Shown: one piece after another, positions 1-8,099 of the stretch
How the letters are laid out: the number at the start of each line of letters is the position of its first letter
Numbering within the stretch: position 1 is the first letter of the stretch
Assembly: GCF_002860255.1 (NCBI RefSeq)
Contig: NZ_PGVE01000109.1
Span: 1-41,851, forward strand
Length of the DNA: 41,851 nt
Direction: 5' to 3'
Origin: Neobacillus cucumis
GTDB lineage: Bacteria > Bacillota > Bacilli > Bacillales > Cytobacillaceae
Notes under the pieces: generated by a model
Database searches by the model: none
What the model was told of the DNA's origin: nothing
What the model saw: the letters and a program-made list of their open reading frames with translations, nothing else
Position numbers and translations under genes: made by a program

Positions 1-20
1 AGAGTAGGACGTTGCCAGGC
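1..20 (+). rRNA. 5S rRNA, 3' end only
   Basis: The first 20 bases match the conserved end of Bacillus 5S rRNA (AGAGTAGGACG then GCCAGGC). The rest of the gene and the rRNA operon lie upstream of the window. The directly following tRNA series is the usual Bacillus arrangement of tRNA genes trailing an rRNA operon. Confidence 0.85.
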
Positions 21-27
21 TATTTAT

Positions 28-103
28 GGAGGATTAGCTCAGCTGGGAGAGCATCTGCCTTACAAGCAGAGGGTCGGCGGTTCGATCCCGTCATCCTCCA
101 CCA
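28..103 (+). tRNA. tRNA-Val (TAC)
   Basis: Full cloverleaf with acceptor GGAGGAT/ATCCTCC, TTCGATC T-loop and anticodon TAC at 61-63. CCA is encoded. It lies 7 nt after the 5S end and is the first gene of the tRNA cluster. Confidence 0.97.
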
Positions 104-139
104 TGTTTTTTTCACGAAAGTGAAAATAATCGTCATTAT

Positions 140-215
<76 letters not shown>

Positions 216-261
216 TTTACAATTATATTATATCTAGTTTGCTATTATTTTATTTTCATAT

Positions 262-346
262 GCGGGTGTGGCGGAATTGGCAGACGCACCAGACTTAGGA
301 TCTGGCGCCGCAAGGCGTGGGGGTTCGACTCCCTTCACCCGCACCA
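262..346 (+). tRNA. tRNA-Leu (TAG)
   Basis: Class II tRNA with a long variable arm (CGCCGCAAGGCG). Acceptor GCGGGTG/CACCCGC, anticodon TAG at 296-298, encoded CCA. Confidence 0.97.
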
Positions 347-382
347 AAGTTTTTTGCGATAGTAAAATAACTTATCAGATTT

Positions 383-457
383 GCGGAAGTAGTTCAGTGG
401 TAGAACACCACCTTGCCAAGGTGGGGGTCGCGGGTTCGAATCCCGTCTTCCGCTCCA
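383..457 (+). tRNA. tRNA-Gly (GCC)
   Basis: Acceptor GCGGAAG/CTTCCGC, anticodon GCC at 415-417, T-loop TTCGAAT, encoded CCA. Confidence 0.97.
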
Positions 458-461
458 AATT

Positions 462-550
462 GCCGGGGTGGCGGAACTGGCAGACGCACAGGACTTAAAA
501 TCCTGCGGTAGGTGACTACCGTACCGGTTCGATTCCGGTCCTCGGCACCA
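462..550 (+). tRNA. tRNA-Leu (TAA)
   Basis: Class II tRNA with extended variable arm (GGTAGGTGACTACC). Anticodon TAA at 496-498, T-loop TTCGATT, encoded CCA. It begins four bases after the preceding tRNA-Gly. Confidence 0.97.
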
Positions 551-558
551 AAAAAATT

Positions 559-635
559 CGGGAAGTAGCTCAGCTTGGTAGAGCACTTGGTTTGGGACCA
601 AGGGGTCGCAGGTTCGAATCCTGTCTTCCCGACCA
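559..635 (+). tRNA. tRNA-Pro (TGG)
   Basis: Acceptor CGGGAAG/CTTCCCG, anticodon TGG at 593-595, T-loop TTCGAAT, encoded CCA. Confidence 0.97.
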
Positions 636-652
636 TCTATACAAAATTATCT

Positions 653-728
653 GGGGTCTTAGCTCAGCTGGGAGAGCGCCTGCTTTGCACGCAGGAGGTC
701 AGGGGTTCGATCCCCCTAGACTCCACCA
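653..728 (+). tRNA. tRNA-Ala (TGC)
   Basis: Acceptor GGGGTCT/AGACTCC with one G-U pair, anticodon TGC at 686-688, encoded CCA. Confidence 0.97.
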
Positions 729-743
729 CTTTTAATATATAAT

Positions 744-820
744 GGCGGTGTAGCTCAGCTGGCTAGAGCGTACGGTTCATACCCGTAAGGTCGGGGGTTC
801 GATCCCCTCCGCCGCTACCA
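744..820 (+). tRNA. tRNA-Met (CAT), probably elongator
   Basis: Anticodon CAT at 778-780, encoded CCA. The body GGCGGTGTAGCTC with acceptor end CGCCGCT resembles the Bacillus elongator tRNA-Met rather than the lysidine tRNA-Ile or initiator tRNA; this assignment is from memory of the B. subtilis sequence. Confidence 0.93.
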
Positions 821-845
821 TAAATTTATTTCAGCCTATTTAAAC

Positions 846-938
846 GGAGGAATACCCAAGTCCGGCTGAAGGGATCGGTCTTGAAAACCGACAGGCGGGT
901 TAAACCGCGCGGGGGTTCGAATCCCTCTTCCTCCGCCA
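846..938 (+). tRNA. tRNA-Ser (TGA)
   Basis: Class II tRNA with long variable arm. Acceptor GGAGGAA/TTCCTCC, anticodon TGA at 882-884, discriminator G, encoded CCA. Confidence 0.97.
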
Positions 939-957
939 GTATTACTTTTTATTTTTT

Positions 958-1034
958 GGTCTGGTAGTTCAGTTGGTTAGAATGCCTGCCTGTCACGCAG
1001 GAGGTCGCGGGTTCGAGTCCCGTCCAGACCGCCA
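958..1034 (+). tRNA. tRNA-Asp (GTC)
   Basis: Acceptor GGTCTGG/CCAGACC, anticodon GTC at 992-994, discriminator G, encoded CCA. Confidence 0.97.
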
Positions 1035-1061
1035 TCTTAAATATTTAAACTTTCTTTACAT

Positions 1062-1146
1062 GGAGGGGTAGCGAAGTGGCTAAACGCGGCGGACTGTAAA
1101 TCCGCTCCCTCAGGGTTCGGCGGTTCGAATCCGTCCCCCTCCACCA
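1062..1146 (+). tRNA. tRNA-Tyr (GTA)
   Basis: Class II-type long variable arm, acceptor GGAGGGG/CCCCTCC, anticodon GTA at 1096-1098, encoded CCA. Confidence 0.97.
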
Positions 1147-1153
1147 TTTATAC

Positions 1154-1227
1154 AGGGGTATAGTTTAAAGGTAGAACGAAGGTCTCCAAAACCTTTGGTG
1201 TGGGTTCAATTCCTACTACCCCTGCCA
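1154..1227 (+). tRNA. tRNA-Trp (CCA)
   Basis: Acceptor AGGGGTA/TACCCCT, anticodon CCA at 1186-1188, T-loop TTCAATT, discriminator G, encoded CCA tail. Confidence 0.97.
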
Positions 1228-1245
1228 TAAAATATTTTTCTTTTT

Positions 1246-1327
1246 GCCGATGTGGCGGAATTGGCAGACGCGCACGACTCAAAATCGTGTTCCGCAAGGA
1301 GTGTCGGTTCGACCCCGACCATCGGTA
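1246..1327 (+). tRNA. tRNA-Leu (CAA), no encoded CCA
   Basis: Acceptor GCCGATG/CATCGGT, anticodon CAA at 1280-1282, variable arm TTCCGCAAGGA. After the discriminator A at 1327 the sequence runs TAAATT, so the CCA tail must be added by nucleotidyltransferase. All tRNAs upstream in the cluster encode CCA. A terminator follows directly. Confidence 0.95.
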
Positions 1328-1335
1328 TAAATTAA

Positions 1336-1376
1336 AGGTCCATGCTTATGAGAAATCAAAGCATGGGCCTTTTTTG
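1336..1376 (+). terminator. Intrinsic terminator of the first tRNA block
   Basis: Arms AGGTCCATGC (1336-1345) and GCATGGGCCT (1361-1370) form 10 bp with one G-U, followed by a T run. It ends the tRNA transcript before the Nudix gene. Confidence 0.85.
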
Positions 1377-1460
1377 TTTTATTCGTATATATAGCTAATA
1401 GCACTTATTTGTTGGTAAGACGTAAAATATATTAACTTTGCAAATGAAGAGAGGATGACC

Positions 1461-2228
1461 ATGTTTTATATCCGAGAAATATATCGAGTTCTTCCTGAAA
1501 AGGTTGATGGTTTCAATAGACTTTTTCAGGAATACATTTTCCCAAATCAAGTGAAAAACGGAGCAAAATTAATAGGACGTTGGGTAACAGAGTTCCAGAA
1601 TGAGATCATATCGATTTGGGAATACCCTAACTATGAAGAATATATAAAAATTGAGGAGAGAGTATTAAAAGATAAGTTGCACCAAGCAGCACAAACACAA
1701 CTTCAGAAAGTCGGACCACTATTTTCAGAGAAGCGCATAGACTTTTTAACCTCCACAGGGGTATATAGTTCCCCTAAACAAACAGTGACGGTGAGTGGGT
1801 TTATAACAAATGAAAAGAATGAAACATTACTAGTTAGAACCTTCTGGAGAGAAGATACATGGGAACTTCCTGGAGGTGGTGTGGATGATGGTGAAACCTT
1901 AGATAGGGCGCTTTGTAGAGAAATTCAAGAAGAAACAGGAATGGTAGTCAAGTTACATGGTGTGACGGGGGTATACTCTAATGGAAGTACAATTTCAATT
2001 GTATTTCTCGGCAAATGTACTGGAGGCCAGTTAAAAACTTCACATGAAACAAAAGAAGTCTGTTTCGTTAAACTCAATTCCTTAAATGTTTTACAATATA
2101 TAAAAAGACAGAAGTTCATTCCAAGAGTATTAGATGCGATGGAGGGAAATTGCATTCCCTATGAAGCTTTTAAAGTACGGCCATATAAACTTTTAGAGAG
2201 GTTAAATGGTCATATTAATTTGGAGTAG
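1461..2228 (+). CDS. NIPSNAP-Nudix fusion hydrolase
   Basis: Two parts are visible. Residues 1-100 look like a NIPSNAP-type alpha/beta-barrel half (FYIREIYRV at the start, then a WEY strand). Residues about 105-230 are a Nudix hydrolase with a perfect box at 139-161 (G-x5-E-x7-REIQEETGM); the family cleaves nucleoside diphosphates linked to X and needs Mg2+. The substrate cannot be told from sequence. The in-frame ATG at 1455 sits directly against the Shine-Dalgarno GAGAGG (1449-1454), so the ATG at 1461 is the better start. The gene is sandwiched between two tRNA blocks and is A+T rich, which suggests later insertion. Confidence 0.85.
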   Translation: MFYIREIYRVLPEKVDGFNRLFQEYIFPNQVKNGAKLIGRWVTEFQNEIISIWEYPNYEEYIKIEERVLKDKLHQAAQTQLQKVGPLFSEKRIDFLTSTGVYSSPKQTVTVSGFITNEKNETLLVRTFWREDTWELPGGGVDDGETLDRALCREIQEETGMVVKLHGVTGVYSNGSTISIVFLGKCTGGQLKTSHETKEVCFVKLNSLNVLQYIKRQKFIPRVLDAMEGNCIPYEAFKVRPYKLLERLNGHINLE

Positions 2229-2308
2229 TTATATATTCTGTATTATTTACTAGACAGAAAAAAGTAAGTATGCTACCATATATATTGTTGTTGAAACAAA
2301 TACTCTTT

Positions 2309-2382
2309 GCGGGTGTAGTTTACTGGTAAAACCTCAGCCTTCCAAGCTGATGTAGTGGGTTCGATTCCCATCACCCGCTCCA
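2309..2382 (+). tRNA. tRNA-Gly (TCC)
   Basis: Acceptor GCGGGTG/CACCCGC, anticodon TCC at 2341-2343, T-loop TTCGATT, encoded CCA. First gene of the second, two-gene tRNA block. Confidence 0.97.
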
Positions 2383-2387
2383 ATTTT

Positions 2388-2461
<74 letters not shown>

Positions 2462-2476
2462 CTCATAGATATTATT

Positions 2477-2506
2477 AACCGAACAGTCCCCTGTTCGGTT
2501 TTTTTT
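2477..2506 (+). terminator. Terminator of the second tRNA block
   Basis: Perfect 10-bp hairpin AACCGAACAG / CTGTTCGGTT with loop TCCC and a run of eight T. Confidence 0.9.
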
Positions 2507-2566
2507 CATTTTCTGTAAAGTAATTGGGAAAGATACATAGAAAATGAAAAAGGGAGGAGTTTAAGA

Positions 2567-3376
2567 ATGCCTGAGCTCCCGGAAATGGAAAACTATAAAA
2601 ACCTTTTAAAAGAAAAGATTGGTAGTCAAGTCATAACGGATGTTCAAATAAATCGTGAGAAATCCATTAACATCAATTCTGACCTCTTTAAAAGTACTGT
2701 TCAGTACCAGAAAATAGTCGATATCAAAAAGAGAGGCAAACATCTTCTTTTCCAGCTGCAAAATGAGCAAAACCTTTTATTACATTTAATGCTGGGTGGA
2801 TGGATGTTTTTTGGTACGGAGGCGGAAAAACCTAATCGGACGATACAGGTCCGACTATCTTTTGGCCAGGAGCATCTTTATTTCATCGGTCTCCGGCTGG
2901 GATATTTGCATCTTTATAATTTGAACCAAACAGTGGAAAAACTGTCAGACCTTGGCCCAGAGCCAATAAATTCGGACTTTACTGTAAATGAATTTTTAAA
3001 ACGGATAGGCACTAAACATGGACGACTAAAAACGACACTCCTTGATCAAGCATTTATTTCCGGCATTGGGAATTGCTACTCAGCAGAGATCTGCTTTCAT
3101 GCTGGAATATTACCAAGCAAAGATATTGATGACATAGATGACGAGAACCGACGCAAACTCTATAATTCCATGCAATATATACTTCAAGATGGCATTAAAT
3201 ATGGCGGATATATGGATAATCCCCTTTTCAAGGGTGACACCCTAACAGGGGGTTTTAATGATCGGTGCCAGGTGTATGACCGTGAAGGTCAGGCATGTAA
3301 TCGGTGTGGGGCAACCATTGTGATTGAAACGATTTCCTCTAGAAAAACGTATTATTGTCCTAATTGCCAGAAATAA
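2567..3376 (+). CDS. Fpg/Nei-family DNA glycosylase, likely paralogue of MutM
   Basis: Base-excision repair glycosylase/AP lyase of the Fpg/Nei fold, 269 residues (usual length about 275). Visible hallmarks: N-terminal PELPE, where the processed Pro and Glu are catalytic; a basic KKRGKHLLF strand carrying the conserved Lys; the helix-two-turn-helix with SGIGNCY (usually IGNIY); and a C-terminal zinc finger CNRC...CPNC with the catalytic Arg in SSRK. It removes oxidised bases by family knowledge. In Bacillus the main mutM lies beside polA, so this copy next to tRNA genes is probably a second enzyme; its base preference is unknown. Strong Shine-Dalgarno GGGAGG at 2552-2557 supports the ATG. A terminator follows, so it is monocistronic. 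Confidence 0.9.
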   Translation: MPELPEMENYKNLLKEKIGSQVITDVQINREKSININSDLFKSTVQYQKIVDIKKRGKHLLFQLQNEQNLLLHLMLGGWMFFGTEAEKPNRTIQVRLSFGQEHLYFIGLRLGYLHLYNLNQTVEKLSDLGPEPINSDFTVNEFLKRIGTKHGRLKTTLLDQAFISGIGNCYSAEICFHAGILPSKDIDDIDDENRRKLYNSMQYILQDGIKYGGYMDNPLFKGDTLTGGFNDRCQVYDREGQACNRCGATIVIETISSRKTYYCPNCQK

Positions 3377-3390
3377 TCCGTTAGAAAACG

Positions 3391-3437
3391 AAAAAAGGCA
3401 CAAACGAATCCAATTAGGAATCGTTTGTGCCTTTTTT
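3391..3437 (+). terminator. Intrinsic terminator after the glycosylase gene
   Basis: Arms AAGGCACAAACGA (3395-3407) and TCGTTTGTGCCTT (3421-3433) with flanking A and T runs; could work in both directions. Confidence 0.9.
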
Positions 3438-3484
3438 GTGTTAATTTCTCAATTAGAATAACATGTTAATTTTTTATCAAATAA

Positions 3485-3513
3485 TTGTTCCGTTTTATTT
3501 TCAAATGTAATAT
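3485..3513 (+). promoter_or_regulatory. Possible ccpN promoter
   Basis: TTGTTC (3485-3490) and TAATAT (3508-3513) are spaced 17 bp. The -10 overlaps AATGTAATATA (3504-3514), which fits 9 of 11 positions of the CcpN target motif TRTGHYATAYW as I recall it, so autoregulation is conceivable. Weak evidence. Confidence 0.35.
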
Positions 3514-3583
3514 ACTATATACAAATAAGTATAACACATTTAAAATGATTACAAATATTATACCATATTAATAGGAGAAAGGG

Positions 3584-4231
3584 GTGGTTATAATAAAACT
3601 TTCAAAACGGCAGGATGAAATCTTGGAAATTGTGAAACAAAATGGGCCAATTACAGGAAAAGAAATTGCGGAAAAGCTCTCGTTATCCAGAGCGGCCTTA
3701 AGGCCAGACCTTGCCATCTTAACCATGTCAGGGAATATCGATGCAAGACCGCGTGTGGGATATTTTTATAATGATAAATTTAAGGCGAAGCGCAATCCTG
3801 AAACAATACTTTATCAAACTGTCAATAATTATAAAGCACACCCTATTGTTGTGGGGAAATCCACGTCTGTTTACGATGCGATTGTCCAATTATTTTTAGA
3901 GGATGTTGGAACACTATATGCCGTTGATTCTGTAGGGAATTTAGCAGGAGTCATATCTAGAAAGGATTTGCTCCGAGCATCATTAGGTAATCAAAATCTC
4001 ACAGAGTTACCAGTTAGCGTCATTATGACGAGAATGCCAAATATTATTACGATTAGTCCGGAAGAATCTTTATTTGAGGCAGCGAAAAAAATGATCCAAA
4101 ATCACATCGATTCCCTTCCGGTTGTGAGGGAAGCAGATGGACAAGAGAATACATATTTGCTAGTGGGACGAATTACGAAGACAACGATTACACGCGCATA
4201 TTTAGAAATTATGGATGAAAAATCAGACTAA
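3584..4231 (+). CDS. ccpN: Transcriptional repressor CcpN of gluconeogenic genes
   Basis: DNA-binding repressor that in B. subtilis silences gapB and pckA during glycolysis. Residues about 8-60 form a winged helix (KRQDEILEIV, then SRAALRPDLAIL and ARPRVGYFY, all close to the B. subtilis protein). Two CBS domains follow (about 75-130 and 145-208), which bind nucleotides or metabolites. Length 215 against 212 in B. subtilis. The start is GTG at 3584, six bases after AGGAG. It is first in a tight operon with ppsR and ppdK, which places a gluconeogenesis repressor with an enzyme and regulator acting at the pyruvate/PEP node. Confidence 0.95.
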   Translation: MVIIKLSKRQDEILEIVKQNGPITGKEIAEKLSLSRAALRPDLAILTMSGNIDARPRVGYFYNDKFKAKRNPETILYQTVNNYKAHPIVVGKSTSVYDAIVQLFLEDVGTLYAVDSVGNLAGVISRKDLLRASLGNQNLTELPVSVIMTRMPNIITISPEESLFEAAKKMIQNHIDSLPVVREADGQENTYLLVGRITKTTITRAYLEIMDEKSD

Positions 4232-4247
4232 GGGAGTGGCTGTCATT

Positions 4248-5063
4248 TTGGGACAAAAAGAAGTGGTCTATGTGGTTTCTGACTCTGTTGGGGAAACAGC
4301 GGGGTTTGTTGTGAAGGCTGTAGCAACACAATTTAATGGAGGGCAAGTTGATATTCGACGTAATTCTTATGTGGAAGATTTTGAGGATATTGAAGATGTG
4401 CTGCTATTAGCCGTTAAGGATCAATCGATTATCGCCTATACGATTGTCATTCCAACTTTAAAGGAATATCTGGACCGACGTGCCCAGGAGGAGGGCATCA
4501 TCGCGGTTGACTTATTAAGTCCATTAATGAAGGCATTTGAAGCAAAGTTTAATAAAGAGCCACACCACCGCCCAGGACTAATGAGAAAACTTGATGAGGA
4601 ATACTTTCGAAAAATTGAAGCGATTGAATTTGCGGTAAAGTACGATGATGGCCGGGACCCAAGAGGAATAACAAAGGCTGATATTGTCCTAATCGGTGTT
4701 TCACGTACATCCAAAACACCGCTATCGATGTATTTGGCGCATCAACGGTTTAAGGTTGCCAATGTTCCGTTGGTTCCTGAAGTGCAGCCACCTGAGGAGT
4801 TATTTCAAATACCTAGAAAGAATTGTATCGGGCTTATTATTTCACCTGATAAATTAAACGAAATCCGTAAAGAGCGGCTAAGAGCTTTAGGATTAGCCTC
4901 ACGTGCAAACTATGCTAGCTTTGAAAGAATTTTAAAAGAATTAGATCATGCAGAAAAAATAATGAAGCGGGTAGGATGCCCTATTATTGATGTTTCTAAT
5001 AAAGCAGTAGAGGAAACAGCAGGCTTAATTCTGGATGTGCTAAAAAAAGAGAGGAGCTTATAA
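4248..5063 (+). CDS. ppsR: Pyruvate phosphate dikinase regulatory protein (kinase/phosphorylase)
   Basis: Bifunctional PDRP of the DUF299 family: ADP-dependent threonine kinase that inactivates PPDK and Pi-dependent pyrophosphorylase that reactivates it. Visible marks are the N-terminal VVYVVSDSVGETA and the P-loop-like GVSRTSKTPLS; about 271 residues, usual for the family. An in-frame ATG at 4215 lies inside ccpN and has no ribosome site; TTG at 4248, preceded by AGGGAG at 4231-4236, gives an N-terminus like B. subtilis YqfL. GTG at 4236 is a further option. The target gene ppdK starts three bases downstream, so regulator and substrate enzyme are co-transcribed. Confidence 0.93.
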   Translation: MGQKEVVYVVSDSVGETAGFVVKAVATQFNGGQVDIRRNSYVEDFEDIEDVLLLAVKDQSIIAYTIVIPTLKEYLDRRAQEEGIIAVDLLSPLMKAFEAKFNKEPHHRPGLMRKLDEEYFRKIEAIEFAVKYDDGRDPRGITKADIVLIGVSRTSKTPLSMYLAHQRFKVANVPLVPEVQPPEELFQIPRKNCIGLIISPDKLNEIRKERLRALGLASRANYASFERILKELDHAEKIMKRVGCPIIDVSNKAVEETAGLILDVLKKERSL

Positions 5064-5066
5064 GAG

Positions 5067-7736
5067 ATGAAGAAATTTGTTTATTTATTTCACGAGGGAA
5101 ATGGAAATATGCGTGATTTACTTGGGGGAAAAGGGGCAAATCTAGCAGAAATGACTAGAATTGGACTCCCGGTTCCATATGGTTTTACGATAACGACGCA
5201 AGCCTGTAATGCATACTATGAAACTAGTAAAAATATTCCACCAATAGTTGAAAAACAAACACTAGAAGCCCTTTATCACTTAGAAGAAAAAATGGGAAAA
5301 AAACTGGGTGACCCAAAAAATCCTTTATTAGTCTCGGTTCGATCTGGGTCTGTTTTTTCCATGCCTGGGATGATGGATACGATTTTAAACCTGGGAATGA
5401 ACGACGAAACAGTAATTGGACTAGCTAAATTAACAAATAATCCCCGGTTTGCTTATGATTCTTACCGCCGTTTTATTCAAATGTTTAGTAATGTAGTTTT
5501 AGAAATTGATACTTTTTACTTCGAGCAATACTTAGAAGAAACAAGGGAAGAGAAAGGTTATTCATCTGATCCCGAATTGACAGCAGAAGATTGGCAAGAA
5601 GTGATTAATGGATATAAGAAGATTGTTAAAAAGCATACAAGAAAGGAATTTCCACAGGATCCAAAACAACAGCTTTTCCTTGCTATTACCGCCGTCTTTA
5701 ATTCTTGGAACAATCAGCGTGCGATCGTGTACCGCCGCCTGAATAAAATTCCAGACCACCTTGGGACAGCAGTTAATATTCAAAGTATGGTGTTTGGAAA
5801 TATGGGGAATGATTCAGGGACTGGTGTAGCCTTTACACGAAATCCTTCAACAGGCGAGCATGTTTTATACGGTGAATACTTAATCAACGCCCAAGGTGAA
5901 GATGTTGTTGCAGGTATACGGACACCACAGCCAATTGCAACCTTAAAAGACGAAATGCCAGGGGTTTATAAGCAATTTACTGATACATGTAAAATTCTTG
6001 AGCAGCATTATCAAGAAATGCAGGATATTGAATTTACTGTGGAACGCGGTAAGCTTTTCATTCTGCAAACTCGAAATGGGAAACGAACAGCGCAAGCAGC
6101 CATTCGAATTGCAGTTGAAATGGTTCAAGAAGGGATCATTGATAAAAAGACAGCCTTGTTGCGCGTGGATCCTGACCAATTAAATCAACTGCTCCACAGC
6201 AGGATTGATGATAAATTTGATAAGAAAATTTTAGCCAAAGGTTTACCGGCATCACCTGGGGCAGCGACAGGTCAGGTTGTTTTCGATGCAGATGAAGCAG
6301 AGAGCTTAGGAAATGATGGTAAAAAAGTGATTCTTGTGAGACCGGAAACAACGCCAGACGATATTCATGGTATCGTTGCTTCACAGGCAATTTTAACAAG
6401 CCGTGGAGGAATGACCAGCCATGCCGCCGTTGTTGCACGCGGGATGGGGAAGGCATGTATCTGTGGATGTGAAGCGCTTAAAATCGATGTAAGAGCAAAG
6501 CAATTTACCGTTGGAGAAATTGTCGTGAATTATGGTGATATCATCACCATTGATGGTTCCACTGGAGAAATAATGCTTGGTGAAATTCCAATGATTGCCC
6601 CGGAACTTTCCGATGAATTTCAACTTCTGTTAGCTTGGGCTGATCAAGAGAGGAAAATAGGGGTTCGTGCCAATGCAGATAATCCAGAAGATGCCAAGAA
6701 ATCCTTTGAATTCGGTGCTGGCGGGATAGGTTTATGTCGTACCGAGCATATGTTTATGGATCAAAAGCGCATTCCCATTGTCCAAAAAATGATTCTTGCA
6801 GATAATTATAGTGAAAGAATGGAAGCTCTCAATCAGCTGTTACCAATGCAACAAGGTGATTTTGAAGGAATATTTGAAGCCATGCAAGGCTTCCCAGTAA
6901 CGATTCGATTACTGGACCCGCCTCTGCATGAATTTTTACCAGATAAAGAAGAATTGTTAGTAGAAGTGACAAGGCTTCAAATGACAGATCCACAATCAGC
7001 TGAATTAAAGAAGAAAGAAAAATTGCTAAAAAAAGTCCGACATCTAGATGAATTTAACCCGATGCTTGGACACCGAGGCTGCCGACTTGGTATGATTCAT
7101 CCTGAAATTTACGAAATGCAGGCCAAAGCCATCTTCTATGCAGCTGCCAGACTAGCTGAAAAAGGGGTGGAAGTACAGCCAGAAATTATGATTCCATTAG
7201 TCGGTCATGTTAATGAGTTAAAGCAAATGAGGCAATTAGTGATTGATGCAGCGGTTCTTGTTCAGGAAGAAACAGGTAAAAGTTACAACTATACAATCGG
7301 TACTATGATTGAAATTCCTCGTGCTGCTTTAACAGCAGATCAAATTGCAGAGGAGGCAGACTTCTTCTCATTCGGAACGAATGATTTAACCCAAACCACT
7401 TTCGGTTATAGCCGAGATGACGCGGAAGGAAAATTCCTTCAAGCTTATATCGAAAATAAAGTACTCCCTGAAAATCCGTTTGCAGTACTAGATCAAGAGG
7501 GCGTTGGGAAATTGGTGGAAACAGGAGTAAAACTAGGCCGTTTAACAAAACCATCCTTAAAAACGGGGATTTGTGGTGAACATGGCGGGGAGAAAAGTTC
7601 GATTGACTTCTGTTACCGAACAGGTTTAGATTATGTCAGCTGTTCTCCATACCGTGTACCGCTTGCCCGTCTGGCAGCCGCACAGGCAACTATTCGTCAT
7701 GAATTAAACAAAGAAGAAATCTATACAACAGCTTAA
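5067..7736 (+). CDS. ppdK: Pyruvate, phosphate dikinase
   Basis: Interconverts pyruvate + ATP + Pi with PEP + AMP + PPi in the cytoplasm. 889 residues, full length. Domain order is N-terminal ATP-grasp, central phosphohistidine domain with GGMTSHAAV (catalytic His452; Thr450 two residues before is the residue PDRP phosphorylates), and C-terminal TIM barrel with the catalytic Cys836 in TGICGEHGG. Shine-Dalgarno GAGAGGAG sits in the end of ppsR, ten bases before the ATG. B. subtilis 168 keeps ccpN-yqfL but lacks this enzyme, so here the operon appears complete. Terminator follows. Confidence 0.98.
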   Translation: MKKFVYLFHEGNGNMRDLLGGKGANLAEMTRIGLPVPYGFTITTQACNAYYETSKNIPPIVEKQTLEALYHLEEKMGKKLGDPKNPLLVSVRSGSVFSMPGMMDTILNLGMNDETVIGLAKLTNNPRFAYDSYRRFIQMFSNVVLEIDTFYFEQYLEETREEKGYSSDPELTAEDWQEVINGYKKIVKKHTRKEFPQDPKQQLFLAITAVFNSWNNQRAIVYRRLNKIPDHLGTAVNIQSMVFGNMGNDSGTGVAFTRNPSTGEHVLYGEYLINAQGEDVVAGIRTPQPIATLKDEMPGVYKQFTDTCKILEQHYQEMQDIEFTVERGKLFILQTRNGKRTAQAAIRIAVEMVQEGIIDKKTALLRVDPDQLNQLLHSRIDDKFDKKILAKGLPASPGAATGQVVFDADEAESLGNDGKKVILVRPETTPDDIHGIVASQAILTSRGGMTSHAAVVARGMGKACICGCEALKIDVRAKQFTVGEIVVNYGDIITIDGSTGEIMLGEIPMIAPELSDEFQLLLAWADQERKIGVRANADNPEDAKKSFEFGAGGIGLCRTEHMFMDQKRIPIVQKMILADNYSERMEALNQLLPMQQGDFEGIFEAMQGFPVTIRLLDPPLHEFLPDKEELLVEVTRLQMTDPQSAELKKKEKLLKKVRHLDEFNPMLGHRGCRLGMIHPEIYEMQAKAIFYAAARLAEKGVEVQPEIMIPLVGHVNELKQMRQLVIDAAVLVQEETGKSYNYTIGTMIEIPRAALTADQIAEEADFFSFGTNDLTQTTFGYSRDDAEGKFLQAYIENKVLPENPFAVLDQEGVGKLVETGVKLGRLTKPSLKTGICGEHGGEKSSIDFCYRTGLDYVSCSPYRVPLARLAAAQATIRHELNKEEIYTTA

Positions 7737-7743
7737 ATATAAA

Positions 7744-7784
7744 AATAAGAGGATGTGTGCTAAAAGCACCATCCTCTTATTTTC
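7744..7784 (+). terminator. Terminator of the ccpN-ppsR-ppdK operon
   Basis: Arms AATAAGAGGATG and CATCCTCTTATT with an inner GTGC/GCAC helix, then T-rich sequence. Confidence 0.85.
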
Positions 7785-7849
7785 TAATGGAAGGATGGTA
7801 TCAAAACTTTGAGTGAATACTAAAAAAAATTTTAAAAAAGGGGATTACT

Positions 7850-8041
7850 ATGGGGGCAATTGAACGCGGCGGATACAGATTTGTACCTGAATTTAGTGTT
7901 ATTCAACAAAATGGAGCGATTCATGTGTATAATAGAGAGAACTTTATTGAGGAAATTAAATTTCAGTTTTCCGGAAAATTTCCTGAAATAGATAAAATTG
8001 AGGAATTAGTTGACGAGTATTGTAATCAACACAATATTTAA
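7850..8041 (+). CDS. Small conserved protein, YbxH/DUF5370-like
   Basis: A 63-residue soluble protein starting MGAIERGGYRFVPEFSV and ending in an acidic helix (EELVDEYC). It resembles the small Bacillus family that I recall as YbxH or DUF5370; no function is known to me. Ribosome site AAAAGGGGA lies ahead of the ATG. It is a single gene between the ppdK terminator and the toxin promoter. Confidence 0.75.
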   Translation: MGAIERGGYRFVPEFSVIQQNGAIHVYNRENFIEEIKFQFSGKFPEIDKIEELVDEYCNQHNI

Positions 8042-8048
8042 AGAACGC

Positions 8049-8077
8049 TTGTTCGATTTTTTATTTAATGCTATAAT
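8049..8077 (+). promoter_or_regulatory. Promoter of the type I toxin mRNA
   Basis: TTGTTC (8049-8054) and a perfect TATAAT (8072-8077) are separated by 17 bp. Transcription would start near 8084, giving a leader of about 60 nt before the toxin start codon. Confidence 0.65.
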
Positions 8078-8099
8078 GAACATGCAATAGAATAGTTTT

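Noticed and set aside
268..636. Open frames of 76-88 codons on both strands across the tRNA genes
   Set aside because: They translate tRNA sequence and have no ribosome sites.
5562..7554. Several antisense open frames inside ppdK
   Set aside because: Shadows of a highly conserved full-length gene, without ribosome sites.
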